Assembly: GCA_022844575.1 (NCBI GenBank)
Contig: JALHLL010000154.1
Span: forward strand, 1 to 8,617
Reading direction: 5' to 3'
Origin: a bacterium
GTDB lineage: Bacteria > Bacteroidota > Ignavibacteria > Kapaibacteriales > UBA961
Length of the DNA: 8,617 bases
How positions within the stretch are numbered: the first letter of the stretch is position 1; each line of letters starts with the position of its first letter. Both the position numbers and the translations under genes were made by a program. Positions 7,561 to 8,617 of this stretch are shown here, piece after piece. A model generated the notes under the pieces. The model saw nothing but the letters and a program-made list of their open reading frames with translations, did not search any database and had not been told where the DNA came from.

Positions 7561-7655
7561 ACCCCGTCACTTCGTGACACCCCTCTGATAGAGGGGAATT
7601 TAATTTCCTTTTCCTACAATTCCCTCCTTTGGAGGATTGCTGTAGGCTGGGTGGT
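7561..7655. repeat. ~96-bp multi-hairpin repeat element, copy A
   Basis: Holds three successive hairpins: GTCAC-TTC-GTGAC (7566-7578), CCCCTCT-GAT-AGAGGGG (7580-7596) and CCTCC-TTT-GGAGG (7623-7635). An AATTTCCTTTTCC spacer lies between the second and third. It is closely similar to copy B, with a period of 111 bp. The outer ends (ACCCCG and CTGGGT) pair less well than in copy B. No coding capacity; a REP/MITE-like non-autonomous element is the simplest reading. Confidence 0.85.
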
Positions 7656-7669
7656 TTATACGTGTTATG

Positions 7670-7766
7670 ACACCCCGTCACTTCGTGACACCCCTCTGAT
7701 AGAGGGGAATTAATTTCCTTTTCCTACAATTCCTCTCCTTTGGAGGGATGCTGAAAGCGGGGTGGT
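7670..7766. repeat. ~96-bp multi-hairpin repeat element, copy B with terminal inverted repeats
   Basis: Direct repeat of copy A, with the same three hairpins at 7677-7689, 7691-7707 and about 7733-7747. Its ends form a perfect 7-bp inverted repeat, CACCCCG (7671-7677) and CGGGGTG (7758-7764), that would enclose the inner hairpins. Relative to copy A the third hairpin gains one T in the left arm and one G in the right arm, which can pair (T-G), lengthening the stem. No transposase is nearby. Confidence 0.85.
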
Positions 7767-7783
7767 CGAATTATTCACCGAAC

Positions 7784-7810
7784 AGATTCTTCACTTCATT
7801 CAGAATGACA
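7784..7810. repeat. 27-bp dispersed repeat, copy 2
   Basis: Same orientation as the copy at 7518-7544, with one difference (CTTCATT in place of CTTCGTT) that breaks one base pair of the inner AC/GT stem. Together the two copies bracket the pair of longer elements. Confidence 0.85.
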
Positions 7811-7849
7811 AATATGACACATGTCTGAAACAAAGAATAATAATACTTT

Positions 7850-8383
7850 TCAATCAAGAATAATACTTCTTATAGTATCCCATCCATATAATTCCTCCGT
7901 ATAATATTTTCCTCCGATTTTTATTTCTTCACTCATTATATATTTTCCTCCGTACTTTTTATAGAAATGGACGGTCGGATTATCGCGTAATACTGCTACA
8001 TACATGGAGTCACAACCGATTGATTGCAAGTAGCGTGCGGAAGCGAAGAATAGTTGTTTTCCGAGTGATAGCCCCTGATACTTCTTCAGAAGATAGAGAG
8101 CATATAGTTCACCATCATAATTATTCATTGTTCGGCTTTTGCCCGCGCCGGCAAATCCTACTATTTCAGCATTTGCTTCGGTTACAAAAACGCTCTCCGG
8201 TCTTTTTTGTAAAATATCAATCCAGCGTGCCGTTCTTTGCTCAATATCAAGAGAAGCAAGAAAATCATTATCTATTATGGTACTATAGGTTTCGCGCCAA
8301 CTGTTAATATGTACCTCGGATATGTCTCGAGCATCGCCAATCTCTGCCTTACGTATATGTGTTGTCATCAACTGCCCCATCAT
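7850..8383 (-). CDS. GNAT-family N-acetyltransferase
   Basis: A 177-aa cytoplasmic acyltransferase that would transfer an acetyl group from acetyl-CoA to an unknown amine. It opens with the family's IRKAEIGDARDISEVH (10-25) and SWRETY (28-33). The acetyl-CoA loop, motif A, is LYALYLLKKYQGLSLGKQL at 93-111; the usual Q-x-x-G-x-G is Q103-G-L-S-L-G108 here, with Ser106 in place of the first glycine. Motif B is DNPTVHFYKKYGGKYI (134-149), with Tyr141 as the usual general-acid candidate. The ATG at 8383 is taken, but ATG at 8380 or 8368 is also possible; the last has GGGG 6-9 nt upstream and starts MTTHIRKA, closer to family norms. The gene is convergent with HNH across the repeat block and divergent from the gene at the right edge. 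Substrate cannot be predicted. Confidence 0.9.
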   Translation of the reverse strand: MMGQLMTTHIRKAEIGDARDISEVHINSWRETYSTIIDNDFLASLDIEQRTARWIDILQKRPESVFVTEANAEIVGFAGAGKSRTMNNYDGELYALYLLKKYQGLSLGKQLFFASARYLQSIGCDSMYVAVLRDNPTVHFYKKYGGKYIMSEEIKIGGKYYTEELYGWDTIRSIILD

Positions 8384-8501
8384 TATAAAACAATAAGTAT
8401 ATTAACATACAAAAAATAATATAAATAAGCTGCCACATTGCCTGATTGCATGTACGGCAAAACAGGTACGGTAATTGTGTAGTGATATCCGTCTAAAGCA
8501 G

Positions 8502-8520
8502 ACCTTACATTGTAGAAGGT
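8502..8520. promoter_or_regulatory. Imperfect 19-bp dyad upstream of the right-edge gene
   Basis: ACCTT (8502-8506) and AAGGT (8516-8520) form inverted arms around a 9-bp centre that itself contains ACA/TGT. It lies 35 bp before the ATG at 8556, in the 172-bp divergent region shared with the GNAT gene. It could be an operator. No clear TAnnTTTG box was found on either strand here. Confidence 0.18.
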
Positions 8521-8555
8521 ATCTGACTGATAAACATAACTAACTAACTCTGAAT

Positions 8556-8617
8556 ATGAGAAAAGTAATTGCTGCAATAAATATGACCCTTGATGGGTTT
8601 TGCGACCATACGGCAGG
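8556..8617 (+). CDS. Dihydrofolate-reductase-like (RibD_C family) protein, 5' fragment cut by window edge
   Basis: An ATG at 8556 opens a frame running off the window with 20 full codons: MRKVIAAINMTLDGFCDHTA. The pattern (M-R-K-V-I/L, small residues, then S/N-x-T-L/S-D-G-F/Y) is the N-terminal strand and substrate-loop signature of the dihydrofolate-reductase-like proteins of the RibD_C group (YwjB/YyaP relatives), NADPH-dependent reductases mostly of unknown substrate. Nothing beyond residue 20 is available, so catalytic residues and length cannot be checked. No good Shine-Dalgarno is visible (CTCTGAAT precedes the ATG). It is divergent from the GNAT gene with 172 bp between them. Too short to appear in a length-filtered ORF list; the family assignment rests on this short but characteristic start. 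Confidence 0.7.
   Translation, partial: MRKVIAAINMTLDGFCDHTA

Larger units (their letters stand above)
7474..7849. other. Convergent intergenic region (376 bp) filled by repeats
   Basis: This gap between the ends of the HNH and GNAT genes has no believable protein gene. Most of it is a nested repeat block: a 27-bp repeat, two tandem ~96-bp multi-hairpin elements, and a second 27-bp repeat. Minus-strand ORFs across it give peptides with HSERSEESF and VILNEVKNL, which are known-looking translation artefacts of such dispersed repeats. An AGGGA/TCCCT inverted repeat (7474-7492) right after the HNH stop lacks a T run. The hairpins may end transcription from both sides. Confidence 0.75.

Noticed and set aside
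7221..7681. Minus-strand ORFs giving peptides with HSERSEESF and VILNEVKNL
   Set aside because: These are translations of the dispersed repeats and of the HNH antisense strand; no ribosome-binding site and no protein-like conservation are apparent.
7518..7810. CRISPR array
   Set aside because: Only two copies of each repeat, unequal spacing, repeats nested instead of alternating with unique spacers, and no cas genes.
8452..8471. Direct repeat GTACGG-N8-GTACGG upstream of the right-edge gene
   Set aside because: Six-base arms with a 14-bp period in one place are too weak to call an operator without comparative data.
8383..8577. 64-aa minus-strand ORF with TTG start upstream of the GNAT gene
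   Set aside because: It lies antisense to the start of the RibD_C-like gene, is rich in Tyr/Leu/Val from AT-rich DNA, and has no family resemblance.

Overview
The window is AT-rich bacterial DNA from a diderm (outer-membrane-bearing) organism. A Bacteroidota/Chlorobiota-type source (Kapaibacteriota, Ignavibacteria and similar) is the best guess. The reasons are a Porin/PorT-like beta-barrel fused to OmpA-type peptidoglycan-binding domains, weak or absent Shine-Dalgarno sites before most genes, an exact TAnnTTTG promoter box upstream of carA, and short dispersed palindromic repeats of a kind common in environmental Bacteroidota-like genomes. This is inference; no rRNA or other phylogenetic marker is present.

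Left part (25-6721): five genes run leftwards on the minus strand. In transcription order they are carA (carbamoyl-phosphate synthase small subunit), a large secreted OmpA-family protein with two OmpA_C domains, a MoxR-type AAA+ ATPase, a DinB-fold putative metalloenzyme, and a lipoprotein solute-binding protein of the oligopeptide/nickel ABC class. Gaps are 34, 28, 4 and 46 bp, so co-transcription is possible, with the MoxR-DinB pair the most tightly coupled. No DUF58/VWA partner lies beside the MoxR gene, and no carB or ABC permease gene is inside the window.

Middle (6722-7473): a divergent intergenic region carries the carA promoter candidate, a perfect 16-bp inverted repeat and a GC-rich hairpin just before the start of a plus-strand HNH endonuclease gene.

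Right part (7474-8617): a 376-bp convergent gap holds a nested block of repeats, two ~96-bp multi-hairpin elements flanked by two 27-bp repeats. It is followed by a minus-strand GNAT acetyltransferase gene, a short divergent intergenic region, and the first 20 codons of a plus-strand gene resembling the RibD_C/dihydrofolate-reductase-like family, cut by the window edge.

I see no CRISPR array, tRNA, rRNA, transposase or recognisable defence system. The genes are mostly ordinary housekeeping and envelope genes. The least explained items are the nested repeat block, the orphan MoxR/OmpA grouping, and the two palindromes in front of the HNH gene.
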